Positions 34,383 through 43,922 of a stretch of 64,000 bases of DNA are shown here, piece by piece. The stretch is taken from NCBI RefSeq assembly GCF_000708715.2, contig NZ_JENB01000018.1, forward strand, positions 1-64,000. Reading direction: 5' to 3'. A program made the translations under genes and the position numbers. Within the stretch, counting starts at the first letter, position 1. Each line of letters begins with the position of its first letter. The DNA comes from Pseudomonas putida W15Oct28 (GTDB taxonomy: Bacteria; Pseudomonadota; Gammaproteobacteria; Pseudomonadales; Pseudomonadaceae). Below the pieces are notes generated by a model. The model did no database searches and was not told where the DNA came from. It saw nothing but the letters and a program-made list of their open reading frames with translations.

Positions 34383-36059
34383 TCAGAAGCTGTATTTGAC
34401 CGAGAATGTACCGTAGTCGCGGTCTGCCAGCAGGCGCTTGACCGGGTCTGCATCGCCCAGGTAGCCAGTGACCCGCAGGGCGACTTCCAGGTTGCCCAGG
34501 TACTTGAACGTGGCGCCCATGCTCAACCGGCGATCACCTTGCAACCCGGAAATGGTCCCGGCCATCGGCGTGGCACCACTGAACACGTTGGAGAAGTTCA
34601 CCGGCACTTCAAGGTCCCAGCCTTCGAACACGCCCGGGTAGCTGAACGACGCACCCAGGGTGTAGGCACTGGCGGTCTTGCTGCGCCAGCCCGTCGAGGT
34701 CTTGTAGGTGTAGTCGTCAGACGGTTGCACCAGCGGGCGCATGGACGGAATCAGGCTGTTGCCAAGGCCCTGCAGGTTCGGCGCCGCCGAGGCTTCATCA
34801 ACGCTGTCGACACGTATATGCACGATCTCGGCGGTGAGCGAGGTCTGGCTCGCCCAAGGCCGGTCACCCAGAATACGGATTGCCGACAGCTGCATTTGCT
34901 GGCCCTTGCCGCGCGCAGGCGTCGGGCCAAGCCCGGTGTTGACCATCACAGGGGCACCGTCGCGATACGACCACTCGCCACCGATCTGGGTCTCGCCGAT
35001 TTTGGTCGAGGCACTGATCCCGGTCAGCTTGATGTCTTCAAAGTAGGTAATGCGGTAGCCATCCGGCGTCCCGAAGAACACGCCTGGCCCGGCCGGGACG
35101 GCCCGGTAACCCACCAGGGCAGTGGCTGGGTTCTTGTCATGATAATTGACATGAAACAGTGACAGTTCCAGGGCGGGCACGGGTCGAAAGCGTACCTGCG
35201 CCCCCCACTGGCCGCTGTCACGCGGTTCATCGGTACCCTGGTAGTTGATCCGCGAACCATTGGCCCCGATGATAAATTCACGCCCTGGCCCGACCACATC
35301 GCTGGTGGACAGGTAGCTGCCCACCGGTGGCAGTTCCGTGCCCATCCATTCATATTGCACGTAAGCGCCCAAGGTCCACTGCGGGTTCAAGCGATACGAC
35401 GCCGACACCTGCCCGACCGGCAACAGCACTTCCTTGACCTCGACCCCTGGCTGCGCGGCCTTGACCGCATCGGACGGGTTCTGGACACCGCTGACGCCGG
35501 GGTAGAACAAGCTTTCACCCCACGACTCGATATGGCGCCCGGCCTTGACGTCGAGCATCGAGCCATTGTCGAAGCGCCAGCCGCTGAACACATAAGCATC
35601 GAGGAACTTGCTGCGCCCGCCGCTGTAGTACTTGGTGTCGCTGGTGAACTCGTTGTGGTCGCCGGCCTTGTTGACCGTGCCCGGTGAGTCGTTGTCGTTG
35701 GACCGATGGTAGACATCATCGTAGAAGGTACTGGCGCGCAGCACCCCGCCGTAGTTGTCCTTGCGCACGATCATCTCGGCCAGGGCACCAATACGGTTGG
35801 TCACCAGGCTGCCCTTGTCGAAGTTGCGGTCGCCATCATCGGCGTTGGGTGTCAACAGCTTGCTTGACGGGTTCGACAGGCGAACCCCCAGGCCGTAGCT
35901 GGTGGTCACCGTCCAGTCGATTGTCGTGCCGTTGTCGAACTCGATGGTTTCACCGGACCACGCGGGGGTGGACACCAGTGCGATTGCCACCACCAGGCCC
36001 GATAATTCGAAACCCGATACAGCTGGGCCAGCACCATATTTGTTGTTTTTATTAGTCAC
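34383..36059 (-). CDS. DUF1302 outer-membrane beta-barrel protein
   Basis: A 558-residue exported protein. The signal peptide ends near LVSTPAWSGE, followed by alternating beta-strand sequence ending in ..GTFSVKYSF with a C-terminal aromatic, as for outer-membrane barrels. It matches the DUF1302 layout (WGESLFYPGVSGVQNPSDA..., LPVGQVSASYRLNPQWTLGAYVQYEW). DUF1302 and DUF1329 genes recur together in clusters for hydrophobic substrates, so a channel for steroid uptake is inferred. A GTG start at 36059 with GGAGAGG is chosen over a TTG at 36095. No exact operator precedes it; it may be read from the operon upstream (gap 71 bp). Confidence 0.82.
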   Translation of the reverse strand: MTNKNNKYGAGPAVSGFELSGLVVAIALVSTPAWSGETIEFDNGTTIDWTVTTSYGLGVRLSNPSSKLLTPNADDGDRNFDKGSLVTNRIGALAEMIVRKDNYGGVLRASTFYDDVYHRSNDNDSPGTVNKAGDHNEFTSDTKYYSGGRSKFLDAYVFSGWRFDNGSMLDVKAGRHIESWGESLFYPGVSGVQNPSDAVKAAQPGVEVKEVLLPVGQVSASYRLNPQWTLGAYVQYEWMGTELPPVGSYLSTSDVVGPGREFIIGANGSRINYQGTDEPRDSGQWGAQVRFRPVPALELSLFHVNYHDKNPATALVGYRAVPAGPGVFFGTPDGYRITYFEDIKLTGISASTKIGETQIGGEWSYRDGAPVMVNTGLGPTPARGKGQQMQLSAIRILGDRPWASQTSLTAEIVHIRVDSVDEASAAPNLQGLGNSLIPSMRPLVQPSDDYTYKTSTGWRSKTASAYTLGASFSYPGVFEGWDLEVPVNFSNVFSGATPMAGTISGLQGDRRLSMGATFKYLGNLEVALRVTGYLGDADPVKRLLADRDYGTFSVKYSF

Positions 36060-36130
36060 ACTGCCTCTCCGATTAACGACCTGACGGTCGCGCAAAAGTG
36101 CAAGAACACCACTCGTTACCCTCAGCCCGC

Positions 36131-37219
36131 TCAGAGCTGCCCTAGCACCGACTGAGCGATGACACCCTCGGGCGTGCGCCCGTAACGGAACACGCCGGCT
36201 GTTTCTTCACGCACCAGTTGCCCTTGCGCAATCAGGTGATTGACATGCGCCAGGGTCTCGCCAATTGCCATCAATTCATCGAAGCGCCCCTTCACCTTCG
36301 GAAACAGCTCGGCCATCAGATCTACGGCACTGCGCGGCGCGGTGCAGGCGGCCAACAGTTGCTGCAAATGCCCCTGGTGGTGCGCGCGCAGTTGATCAAG
36401 GCGTAGATGCAGGTTGTAAAACGGCCGTTCATGCGCCGGCAGCACCAGCACGCTGTCGGGCACCTCCCGCAAGCGCTCGACCGAGTCCAGCCAGTCGCGC
36501 AGCGGGTCGGCATCGGGCTCGGTGACCTGCACGCAGACACTGGAGGTGATGCGCGGCAGCACCTGGTCACCGGAAATCAACAGGCCGTCCTCTGCGCAGT
36601 ACAGGCAGGCATGCTCCGGCGAATGGCCGCGGCCAATCAGGACCTGCCAACGGCGCCCGCCTATCGTCAGCTGGGTGCCCTCGCTCAGGCGCCGGAAGCT
36701 GGTCGGCACCTCTGGCCGAAAGTGCGCGGAGCCCAGCAGCGGGAACAACGCGGCGGTCTGCTCCTGGTTGAAGCCTGCGCGCTGGTAATGCTGGTAAAAC
36801 GCCCAGCTCGTGCCGGTGTCGCCCGGCGCGCCGAGCTGATGCATGGCCTGATATTCACTGGCGCTCATGAACACCGGGCAGCGGAAGCGCTCGGTCAACC
36901 AGCCGAGCACCCCGACATGGTCCGAGTGAAAGTGCGTGCAGACCACCGCCACCAGCGGCAAACCACCCAATACCGTGGCAAACAGCGCTTCCCAGATGTC
37001 GCGGGTCTGGGTGTTGTTGAGCCCGGTATCGACCGCCACCCAGCCCTCGCCGTGGCGCAGCAGGTACAGGTTGATGTGGTCAAGCCCGAACGGCAGCGGC
37101 ATACGCAGCCAGAAGAGCCCTTCGGCGACCTGCTGAACCTCGCCATTGGCCGGTGGCTGCGGCCAGGGGAAGCGCAGGCCTGAGCGCCATTCGTGCCCCT
37201 GGGCATCCAGGCTACTCAC
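36131..37219 (-). CDS. Metallo-beta-lactamase-fold hydrolase
   Basis: A 362-residue protein with the di-metal motif THFHSDH (H96, H98, D100, H101), GRGHSPEHACLY and SGDQVLPRIT, and a C-terminal helical region of the type found in hydroxyacylglutathione-hydrolase-like and thioesterase-like members. The GTG start at 37219 overlaps the ligase stop by 8 bp. In this operon it may hydrolyse a steroid acyl-CoA or a lactone; the sequence does not say which. Confidence 0.78.
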   Translation of the reverse strand: MSSLDAQGHEWRSGLRFPWPQPPANGEVQQVAEGLFWLRMPLPFGLDHINLYLLRHGEGWVAVDTGLNNTQTRDIWEALFATVLGGLPLVAVVCTHFHSDHVGVLGWLTERFRCPVFMSASEYQAMHQLGAPGDTGTSWAFYQHYQRAGFNQEQTAALFPLLGSAHFRPEVPTSFRRLSEGTQLTIGGRRWQVLIGRGHSPEHACLYCAEDGLLISGDQVLPRITSSVCVQVTEPDADPLRDWLDSVERLREVPDSVLVLPAHERPFYNLHLRLDQLRAHHQGHLQQLLAACTAPRSAVDLMAELFPKVKGRFDELMAIGETLAHVNHLIAQGQLVREETAGVFRYGRTPEGVIAQSVLGQL

Positions 37220-39077
37220 TGACGTCACCCGCAAAAGCGGCCAGGCCAATGCGCCCCAGCACCTGCGTGCTGTACGGCACATAGCTGCGGCTGCTTTCGT
37301 CACGGATGAACAGCGGGTCGCTGAACGCCGTCGGCGCATAACCCTGGCGCTGCAGGTCGACCTTGCGCAATTTGAAGGTGCTGGTCAGGTCGGCCGCTGC
37401 CGACACCCGCACGAATACCGGCGCCGCATAGCGTGGCAAACGCGCTTCGGTCAGCGCATAGAACGCTTCGGGGTCAAAAGGCTGCCCTGGCTGCATCAGT
37501 ACCGCCGCCATGCCGGCGCGTCCCTCTTGCCCAGGCACCTGCACACCGTAGATGTTGATCAGCTCAAGCCCGGCAAAATCGCCCAGTGCAGCCGCCACCT
37601 CCAGGGTCGAAACGTTCTCGCTCTTCCAGCGGAAGGTGTCGCCGATGCGGTCGATGAAGTACAGGTAGCCGTCTTCGTCAAAACGCAGCAGGTCACCCGA
37701 ACTCCAATAGGCATCACCTTGGCGCAAGACATTGCGACGGATCTTGCTGTCGGTTGCGTCGGCCGAGGTGTAACCCTCGAAGCGGCCGCCGCCGATCTGC
37801 GGGTGGTCGATGATCAAGCCCAGGGCTTCACCCACTTCACCCACTTCGCAGAGCTGGTAAAAGCCCTGCTCGTCGCGTGGGTGGCTGTCGGTTTCAACGT
37901 CATAGCGCACCAGGCGCAGGTTGCTCTTGTCCCAGAACGGTATGCGCCCGCAGGCGCCCAGGTAGTTGTCGACGTTGACCACATTGGTATTGGACTCGGT
38001 AGAACCCCAGCCCTCGAACACCTGGATCGGCCCGAAACGCTGCACCCAGTTCTGCCAGGTTTCACGCGTCAACCCAGCGCCCAGCATGCAGCGCAGGCCA
38101 TGCTCGCGTTCGCCGGCCGCCTCGGGCTGGTTGAGCAGGTAGCGGCAGATCTCGCCGATGTACTGGAACACGCTGATCTGGTGCTCACGCACGTCTTTCC
38201 AGAATTCGCGGACACTGAACTTGCGCCGCACCACGATCGCCGCGCCGGTTTTCAGCGCGGTTGACGTCACTGAAGTGGCCGCTGCGCCGTGGTACAGCGG
38301 CAGGCAGCAATAAAACACGTCGCTTGGCGTGGTCTGCAGGGTGACTTCCATGATGTCGCCCGTGGACATCCAGCGCATGTGGCTGTAACGCGCCGCTTTC
38401 GGCAAACCGGTGGTGCCGGAGGTAAAAATCAGCAGGCTCGGCGACTCGGCGCGCAGGTCGGCACGCAGGTCACGCGGGAATGGCGTGCACGGGGCATTGG
38501 CCAATGCGTCGGCCAGGCCGGTGTCGACCTGTGCAGGCATCGCCCCGGCCCACGGCTGCTCGGCATCTTCGACCAGCCACAGCGGCAGCGGCGGCAGGCC
38601 TTCGGTGGTGAGCACGTTGCCCAGCACTTCCTCGCCGACCAGCATTGCCTTGGCCTCGATGGCCTCCAGCGCGTGCACCAGCGGCCGGCCACTGACCTGG
38701 GTATTGACGAAGCCCACCACCACACCGAGCTTGACCAGGCCGAACCAGCAGCAGAAAAACGCCGGGCGGTTCTCCATGGCCAGCGCGCAGACATCACCTG
38801 GGCGCAGGCCACGGGCATAAAAAACGTGGGCCAGCTGGTCGGCCCGGGCGTTGACCTGGGCGTAGCTCAAGCGCTGATCGGCATAAATGACGAAAGGCCG
38901 CTCGCCGTGACGCTGCGCCTGTTCTTCGAGGCGATCGGCCAGGGTGTAGCGATCCGCAGGTTTGATCCGCGCGGCGGCTTCGGCCCGGCGATCAAGGATG
39001 GCCTGGGTTTGTTCGCGCGGCACAACCCCGCGATCGACACTGGACAGCAGGCTTGCGTTGTTATTGAAATTGTTCAT
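37212..39077 (-). CDS. FATP-type acyl-CoA synthetase, probable steroid side-chain ligase
   Basis: A 621-residue AMP-forming ligase of the fatty-acid-transport-protein type: LLIFTSGTTGLPKAARYSHMRW (ATP loop), EGWGSTESNTNVVNVDN, WSSGDLLRFDEDGYLYFIDRIGDTFRWKSENVS and FKLRKVDL. FATP-like ligases activate bulky carboxylates, including bile acids (BACS/FATP5), so CoA activation of a steroid side chain is a reasonable inference. The ATG at 39077 has GGAGGTAGGG just before it. Confidence 0.82.
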   Translation of the reverse strand: MNNFNNNASLLSSVDRGVVPREQTQAILDRRAEAAARIKPADRYTLADRLEEQAQRHGERPFVIYADQRLSYAQVNARADQLAHVFYARGLRPGDVCALAMENRPAFFCCWFGLVKLGVVVGFVNTQVSGRPLVHALEAIEAKAMLVGEEVLGNVLTTEGLPPLPLWLVEDAEQPWAGAMPAQVDTGLADALANAPCTPFPRDLRADLRAESPSLLIFTSGTTGLPKAARYSHMRWMSTGDIMEVTLQTTPSDVFYCCLPLYHGAAATSVTSTALKTGAAIVVRRKFSVREFWKDVREHQISVFQYIGEICRYLLNQPEAAGEREHGLRCMLGAGLTRETWQNWVQRFGPIQVFEGWGSTESNTNVVNVDNYLGACGRIPFWDKSNLRLVRYDVETDSHPRDEQGFYQLCEVGEVGEALGLIIDHPQIGGGRFEGYTSADATDSKIRRNVLRQGDAYWSSGDLLRFDEDGYLYFIDRIGDTFRWKSENVSTLEVAAALGDFAGLELINIYGVQVPGQEGRAGMAAVLMQPGQPFDPEAFYALTEARLPRYAAPVFVRVSAAADLTSTFKLRKVDLQRQGYAPTAFSDPLFIRDESSRSYVPYSTQVLGRIGLAAFAGDVSE

Positions 39078-39102
39078 CCCTACCTCCGATAAAACCGGCT
39101 GT

Positions 39103-40176
39103 TCATGCAGTCGCCTGGGCGTGGGTCGGATAGTCCGAATAGCCAGGCGAGCCTTTCGTATAAAGTGTCTTGCGGTCGAAGCCGGCCAGCGGCAGGCCGG
39201 CGCGCAGGCGCTGGACCAGGTCCGGGTTGCCGATAAAGTGGCGGGCAAACGACACCGCGGCGCCCTGCCCGGCTTCTATTGCCGCAGCGGCCGAAGGCCC
39301 GTCGAAGCCGTCATTGAGGATCAGCCCGCTGCTGCTATGGCTGCGGGCCAAGGCAAAGGCATCCAGTGCGGCCAGCGGCGAGCGCATGATGTGCAGGTAC
39401 GCCAGGCCAAGCGGCTCGACCTGCTCGCACAAGCCTTGTGCAGTGGCGGCCGGGTCAGCGTCGCTGATGTCGTTGTAAGGGTTACCCGGGCACAGGCGAA
39501 AACCCACACGCCCCGGGCCGATCGCCGCCGCCATCGCGGTCAGCACCTGGGCCGGAAACCGCACGCGGTTGGCTACCGCGCCGCCATAGCCATCACTGCG
39601 CTGGTTGCTGCCGGACGCCATGAACTGCATCGGCAGGTAACCACTGGTGCAATGCAGCTCGACCCCTTCGAAGCCGGCTTCGCGGGCGTTCAGGGCTGCG
39701 CGCCGGTATTGCTCGATCACGTTGTCGATGTCCTCCAGGCTCAACGCCTGGGGCTCATCGGTATCGACCAGGCCAGCCCCGTCGCAGAACACCTGGGTGC
39801 GGGCACGGATCGCCGAGGGGGCCACGGTCCGCGCCCCGGCCGGTTTGTTCTGCCAACTGGCGGCGCGGCCCACGTGCATCAGTTGCAACACCATGCGCCC
39901 GCCGGCATTACTGACCGCGCGGGTGATCTGGCGCCAGCCCTCGATCTGCGCGCTGTCGTAGATGGCCGGCGTGCGGCAATAGCCCAGCCCCTCGGCAGAC
40001 GGCGCTGTGCCCTCGGCAATGATCAGCCCGGCACTGGCACGCTGGCGGTAGTAGTCGACCATTTCAGCCGTCGGCACCGCCTGTGCGCTGGCGCGGCTGC
40101 GGGTCATCGGCGCCATGACAATGCGGTTGCCCAGTTCCAGCTCGCCCAGGCGCAGGGGTTCAAACAAGATGCTCAT
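39103..40176 (-). CDS. Old yellow enzyme-family flavin ene-reductase
   Basis: A 357-residue FMN TIM barrel: FEPLRLGELELGNRIVMAPMTRSRA, LQLMHVGRAA, GFEGVELHCTSGYLPMQFM, RSDGYGGAVANRVRF and a C-terminal LYTKGSPGYSDYP. Family members reduce C=C next to a carbonyl with NAD(P)H. The usual substrate-binding pair H-x-x-N/H is H175-x-x-S178 here, which may alter carbonyl binding. In this operon it might reduce a 4-ene or 6-ene of a 3-ketosteroid. Confidence 0.82.
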   Translation of the reverse strand: MSILFEPLRLGELELGNRIVMAPMTRSRASAQAVPTAEMVDYYRQRASAGLIIAEGTAPSAEGLGYCRTPAIYDSAQIEGWRQITRAVSNAGGRMVLQLMHVGRAASWQNKPAGARTVAPSAIRARTQVFCDGAGLVDTDEPQALSLEDIDNVIEQYRRAALNAREAGFEGVELHCTSGYLPMQFMASGSNQRSDGYGGAVANRVRFPAQVLTAMAAAIGPGRVGFRLCPGNPYNDISDADPAATAQGLCEQVEPLGLAYLHIMRSPLAALDAFALARSHSSSGLILNDGFDGPSAAAAIEAGQGAAVSFARHFIGNPDLVQRLRAGLPLAGFDRKTLYTKGSPGYSDYPTHAQATA

Positions 40177-40185
40177 CGTGATTCC

Positions 40186-40815
40186 TCAGCGCACACGAAT
40201 CTTCGGTGCCGCAGCACCGCGTCGCAGGGTGGCTAGAAAGTGTTCCAGGGGCGCGGCCGGGGCGACGTCGGGCAGTTGCTCCTTGTCCGGGCGCCGGGCC
40301 CAGAACTCGGCCCAGGACGGGAACAGGTCGTGGAAGCTGCCGGCATAGGGCTCACGCCCTGGCCAGCGCATTTTTCGCTCGCCGATTGGCGGCTTGTTGA
40401 GGTCGCTGGCGTACCAGTAGCACGGCAGGCGGCGACGGAAGTACCAACGGCCATCGATGCGCTGGTAGTCATCCCAATAGAGCATTTGCATGGTCACCCA
40501 CTCGGGGCCGGTCTCATGCTCGTTCTTGGAATACACCACGCCAACGGCATTGTCGGCATCAAGCAGTTCGATGATGTGCTGGCCCAGGTGATGCGAGGTA
40601 CCGCTGAACTGATCGCGCAAGGTGGCATCGACCCACGCTTTGAGGTGCGCGCGGCCGGTCTTTTCGCGGCCAACGCGGATGTCCTCGGCAAACAGATTGA
40701 CGTGGGCATCAAGGTCGCGCATGTCCAGCGACAGCGAGTACTTGGCCGCCAGTTGACGGATTTCCTCAATCGACTCAAGCCGGTCGATGCGTGCCAACAA
40801 GGTGTTCGGCTCCAT
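40186..40815 (-). CDS. SnoaL-like protein, possible hydroxysteroid dehydratase or isomerase
   Basis: A 209-residue NTF2-fold protein: ARIDRLESIEEIRQLAAKYSLSLDMRDLDAHVNLFAEDIRV, then GTSHHLGQHIIELLDADNAVGVVYSKNEHE, DDYQRIDGRWYFRRRLPCYWY, and a 50-residue C-terminal extension. The same fold and N-terminal pattern occur in BaiE (bile acid 7alpha-dehydratase) and Hsh2, and also in ketosteroid isomerase. Position between an SDR and an OYE supports dehydration of a hydroxysteroid. An aromatic-ring dioxygenase small-subunit function is less likely as no partner exists. The ATG at 40815 is favoured by GGAG spacing over 40821. Confidence 0.68.
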   Translation of the reverse strand: MEPNTLLARIDRLESIEEIRQLAAKYSLSLDMRDLDAHVNLFAEDIRVGREKTGRAHLKAWVDATLRDQFSGTSHHLGQHIIELLDADNAVGVVYSKNEHETGPEWVTMQMLYWDDYQRIDGRWYFRRRLPCYWYASDLNKPPIGERKMRWPGREPYAGSFHDLFPSWAEFWARRPDKEQLPDVAPAAPLEHFLATLRRGAAAPKIRVR

Positions 40816-40820
40816 GCTCA

Positions 40821-41594
40821 TCACTCCAGCACCGTGTAGAGTTCCGAGCTGCGCCCACCGTCCACCGGCACACACGCACCGGTGATGTAAGACGCTTCGT
40901 CGCTGGCCAGAAACAGAATCGCGTTGGCCACCTCCTGCGCCTGGCCGATACGGCGCAGCGGGATCAGTTTCTCGGTATTGCCACGGGCCTTGGCGTCGGC
41001 CAGCATGCCCGCAGTTGCCGGGGTTTCGATGACGCCCGGGACCACCACGTTGCAGCGAATCCTGTTGGCCGCCCCTTCGCTCGCTGCGGCGCGGCTGAAG
41101 TTGATCACCGCGGCCTTGGCTGCCGAGTAGCCGGCCATCCAGGGCGTACCGAACAACCCGCAGATCGAGGCGATGTTGACGATGGCGCCGCCGCCCTGGG
41201 CTTTCATCAGCGCCATGGCCGTGCGTGTGCCCCAGAACGTGCCGTCTACGGTGGTGCTGAAGTTGGCGTGCCAGTCATCGGTGCTGGTGCTGTCGATGGC
41301 ACCCCAGGTGTAGGCCATGGCGTTGTTGACCAGGATGTCCAGGCGGCCATGCTGCTGCGCCGCGGCTTCGATTGCGCCGACAAAGGCCTGCTCGTCGCTG
41401 ACATCGGCGACCTGCCAATGGGCCTTGCCACCGGCTTCGCGAATGGCGCTGGCCACGGCTTCCAATGGCGCCTGGTTACGCCCGCAGAGCACCACGGAGG
41501 CGCCCTCCTGGGCAAAGCGTTGCGCGGTGGCGGCACCGATCCCGGAGCTGGCACCGGTAATAAATGCGATTTTGCCTTGCAGTCGTCTGCTCAT
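40821..41594 (-). CDS. Short-chain dehydrogenase, possible hydroxysteroid dehydrogenase
   Basis: A 257-residue SDR with FITGASSGIGAATAQ, LVNNAMAYTWGAID, NIASICGLFGTPWMAGYSAAKAAVINFSRAAA and a terminal ITGACVPVDGGRSSELY. The ATG at 41594 has GGGAG 7 bases before it; the longer frame begins with TTG. Second gene of the operon from the operator at 42441. A hydroxysteroid substrate is inferred from the neighbours. Confidence 0.78.
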   Translation of the reverse strand: MSRRLQGKIAFITGASSGIGAATAQRFAQEGASVVLCGRNQAPLEAVASAIREAGGKAHWQVADVSDEQAFVGAIEAAAQQHGRLDILVNNAMAYTWGAIDSTSTDDWHANFSTTVDGTFWGTRTAMALMKAQGGGAIVNIASICGLFGTPWMAGYSAAKAAVINFSRAAASEGAANRIRCNVVVPGVIETPATAGMLADAKARGNTEKLIPLRRIGQAQEVANAILFLASDEASYITGACVPVDGGRSSELYTVLE

Positions 41595-41608
41595 TGCCTG
41601 CTCCCGGT

Positions 41609-42343
<735 letters not shown>

Positions 42344-42440
42344 CGTTGATCTCCCGCAAGCCTTGGCTTCCCCGATCACCTGCACAACACGCTGGATGAT
42401 CGAGCACGGGACGAATCATTAACCCTGTACAAAACCGCAA

Positions 42441-42458
42441 CATCGTCCGATAAGACTA
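42441..42458 (-). promoter_or_regulatory. LuxR-type operator for the leftward SDR-SnoaL-OYE-ligase operon
   Basis: CATCGTCCGATAAGACTA fits the consensus exactly and lies 97 bp before the SDR start. A second, oppositely oriented copy follows 34 bp to the right, one for each direction of this 227-bp divergent region. Confidence 0.7.
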
Positions 42459-42492
42459 CGCAGCCGCGCTTGCCCGATGTGCCGCAAGCAAG

Positions 42493-42510
42493 TGGTCTGA
42501 ATGGACGATG
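42493..42510 (+). promoter_or_regulatory. LuxR-type operator for the rightward MFS-hsaD operon
   Basis: TGGTCTGAATGGACGATG is the motif on the opposite strand (CATCGTCCATTCAGACCA). It lies 60 bp before the GTG start of the MFS gene, the same geometry as the leftward sites. Confidence 0.68.
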
Positions 42511-42570
42511 TGCCCGAGCGTGATCGGCGCCACGCTCCTGCTCACTAGAACAAAACCGGGAGCACCCGTC

Positions 42571-43905
42571 GTGAACTCTTCCAACCCCGTTACCTGGCGT
42601 AGCCACTACGCACTGTTCGTGCTGGCCGTGATTTACATCTTCAACTACATCGACCGGCAGTTGATGGCGATCCTGATCGAGCCGGTCAAGGCGGAGTTCG
42701 GCATTTCCGACACGGGCATCGGCCTGCTCTCGGGGGTGACCTTCGCGGTGTTCTATACCCTGTTCGGCTTCCCCCTGGGCCGGCTGTCCGACCGTATCGG
42801 GCCGAAGCCGGTGATTGCCGCCTGCTGCATTGCCTGGAGTGTGATGACCATGGCCTGCGGCCTGGCTACCAGTTTCTGGCTGCTGGTATTGGCGCGGATC
42901 GGCGTGGCGGTGGGTGAGGCTGGCGGCACGGCCCCTTCGGTGGCGATGATTTCGCAGCTTTACCCGGCAAAAAACCGCTCCACCGCCTTGTCTATCCTGA
43001 TGCTCGGCTCAAGCTTCGGCGCCATATTCGGCCTCGGTTTCGGTGGCTGGATCGCCCAGCATTACGGCTGGCGTTCGGCGTTTCTGATCATTGGCGTACC
43101 GGGCATCCTGCTGGGGCTGTTGCTGTGGCTCACGGTTCGTGCGCCGGCAATTGCCAGCGAAATGCAGACCAAGGTCGAAGTGATTCAGGAAGGCTGGGCG
43201 AAGACGGTAACCAAGCTGATGGAAACCCCGTCGTTCCTGTGGCTGGTGCTGACCGGTGCGTCCAGCGCCATCGCCGGCTATGCGATTGGCACCTGGAGCC
43301 CGAGTTTCCTGATCCGCTCCCACGGCTTGAACCTGCAGGATGCGGGCTTTCTGGTCGGCGTGGTGGGCGGCAGCGGCGCCACCTTCGGCACCCTGGCCTG
43401 CGGCATCATTTCTGACCGCATGGCCCGTCGTGATGCCGGCTGGCAGATCGGCGTACCGCTGCTTGCCACCCTGGCCAGTATCCCGTTCGGCTTGGCGTAC
43501 TTCCTCTGGCCAACCGGCATTCTGTTCCATCTGGGCAGCACCCCGGTACCGACCGCGTTCCTGTTCTATGCAGGCTTTGCCTTCTTTGGTACCTGGTGGG
43601 CGACCCCTTGCCTGGGCGCCGTCACGCATCTGTTCCCGGCTGCGCGCCTGGCCCAGGCCACTGCAATCTTCGTCATGGCCATGACCCTGCTGGGCGTCGG
43701 CGTCGGCCCACTGTTGATCGGGGTACTCAGCGACCTGTTTGCCCCGTCCCTCGGCACCGAAGCGCTGCGCTACGCCCTGGCCACCTCCATTTCGATGCTC
43801 ATGCTCTCCACCGTATTCCTGGGCATGGCCCTGCCCCGCTACCGCGCTCAACTGCAGCGATCGGCTGCACCGACTGCCACCCCTGAAAATGCCGTAACTG
43901 CCTGA
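42571..43905 (+). CDS. MFS transporter, probable steroid or steroid-acid carrier
   Basis: A 444-residue inner-membrane carrier with about twelve helices, YIFNYIDRQLMAILIEPVKAEFGISDTGIGLLSG at the N-terminus (aromatic acid/organic anion-type MFS start), FPLGRLSDRIGPKPV for the helix 2-3 loop, and RIGVAVGEAGGTAPSVAMISQLYP for helix 4. The GTG at 42571 with GGGAGC is chosen as start. First gene of the operon with the hsaD-like hydrolase, so uptake of the growth substrate is likely. Confidence 0.83.
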   Translation: MNSSNPVTWRSHYALFVLAVIYIFNYIDRQLMAILIEPVKAEFGISDTGIGLLSGVTFAVFYTLFGFPLGRLSDRIGPKPVIAACCIAWSVMTMACGLATSFWLLVLARIGVAVGEAGGTAPSVAMISQLYPAKNRSTALSILMLGSSFGAIFGLGFGGWIAQHYGWRSAFLIIGVPGILLGLLLWLTVRAPAIASEMQTKVEVIQEGWAKTVTKLMETPSFLWLVLTGASSAIAGYAIGTWSPSFLIRSHGLNLQDAGFLVGVVGGSGATFGTLACGIISDRMARRDAGWQIGVPLLATLASIPFGLAYFLWPTGILFHLGSTPVPTAFLFYAGFAFFGTWWATPCLGAVTHLFPAARLAQATAIFVMAMTLLGVGVGPLLIGVLSDLFAPSLGTEALRYALATSISMLMLSTVFLGMALPRYRAQLQRSAAPTATPENAVTA

Positions 43906-43922
43906 TCAATGGAGATTCGAAG

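Noticed and set aside
36077..36090. Palindrome CGACC-TGAC-GGTCG upstream of the DUF1302 start as an operator copy
   Set aside because: It has the 4-base spacer but the wrong half-site (CGACC instead of CGTCC) and lies only 17 bp from the start codon, so it does not fit the set. It may be chance.
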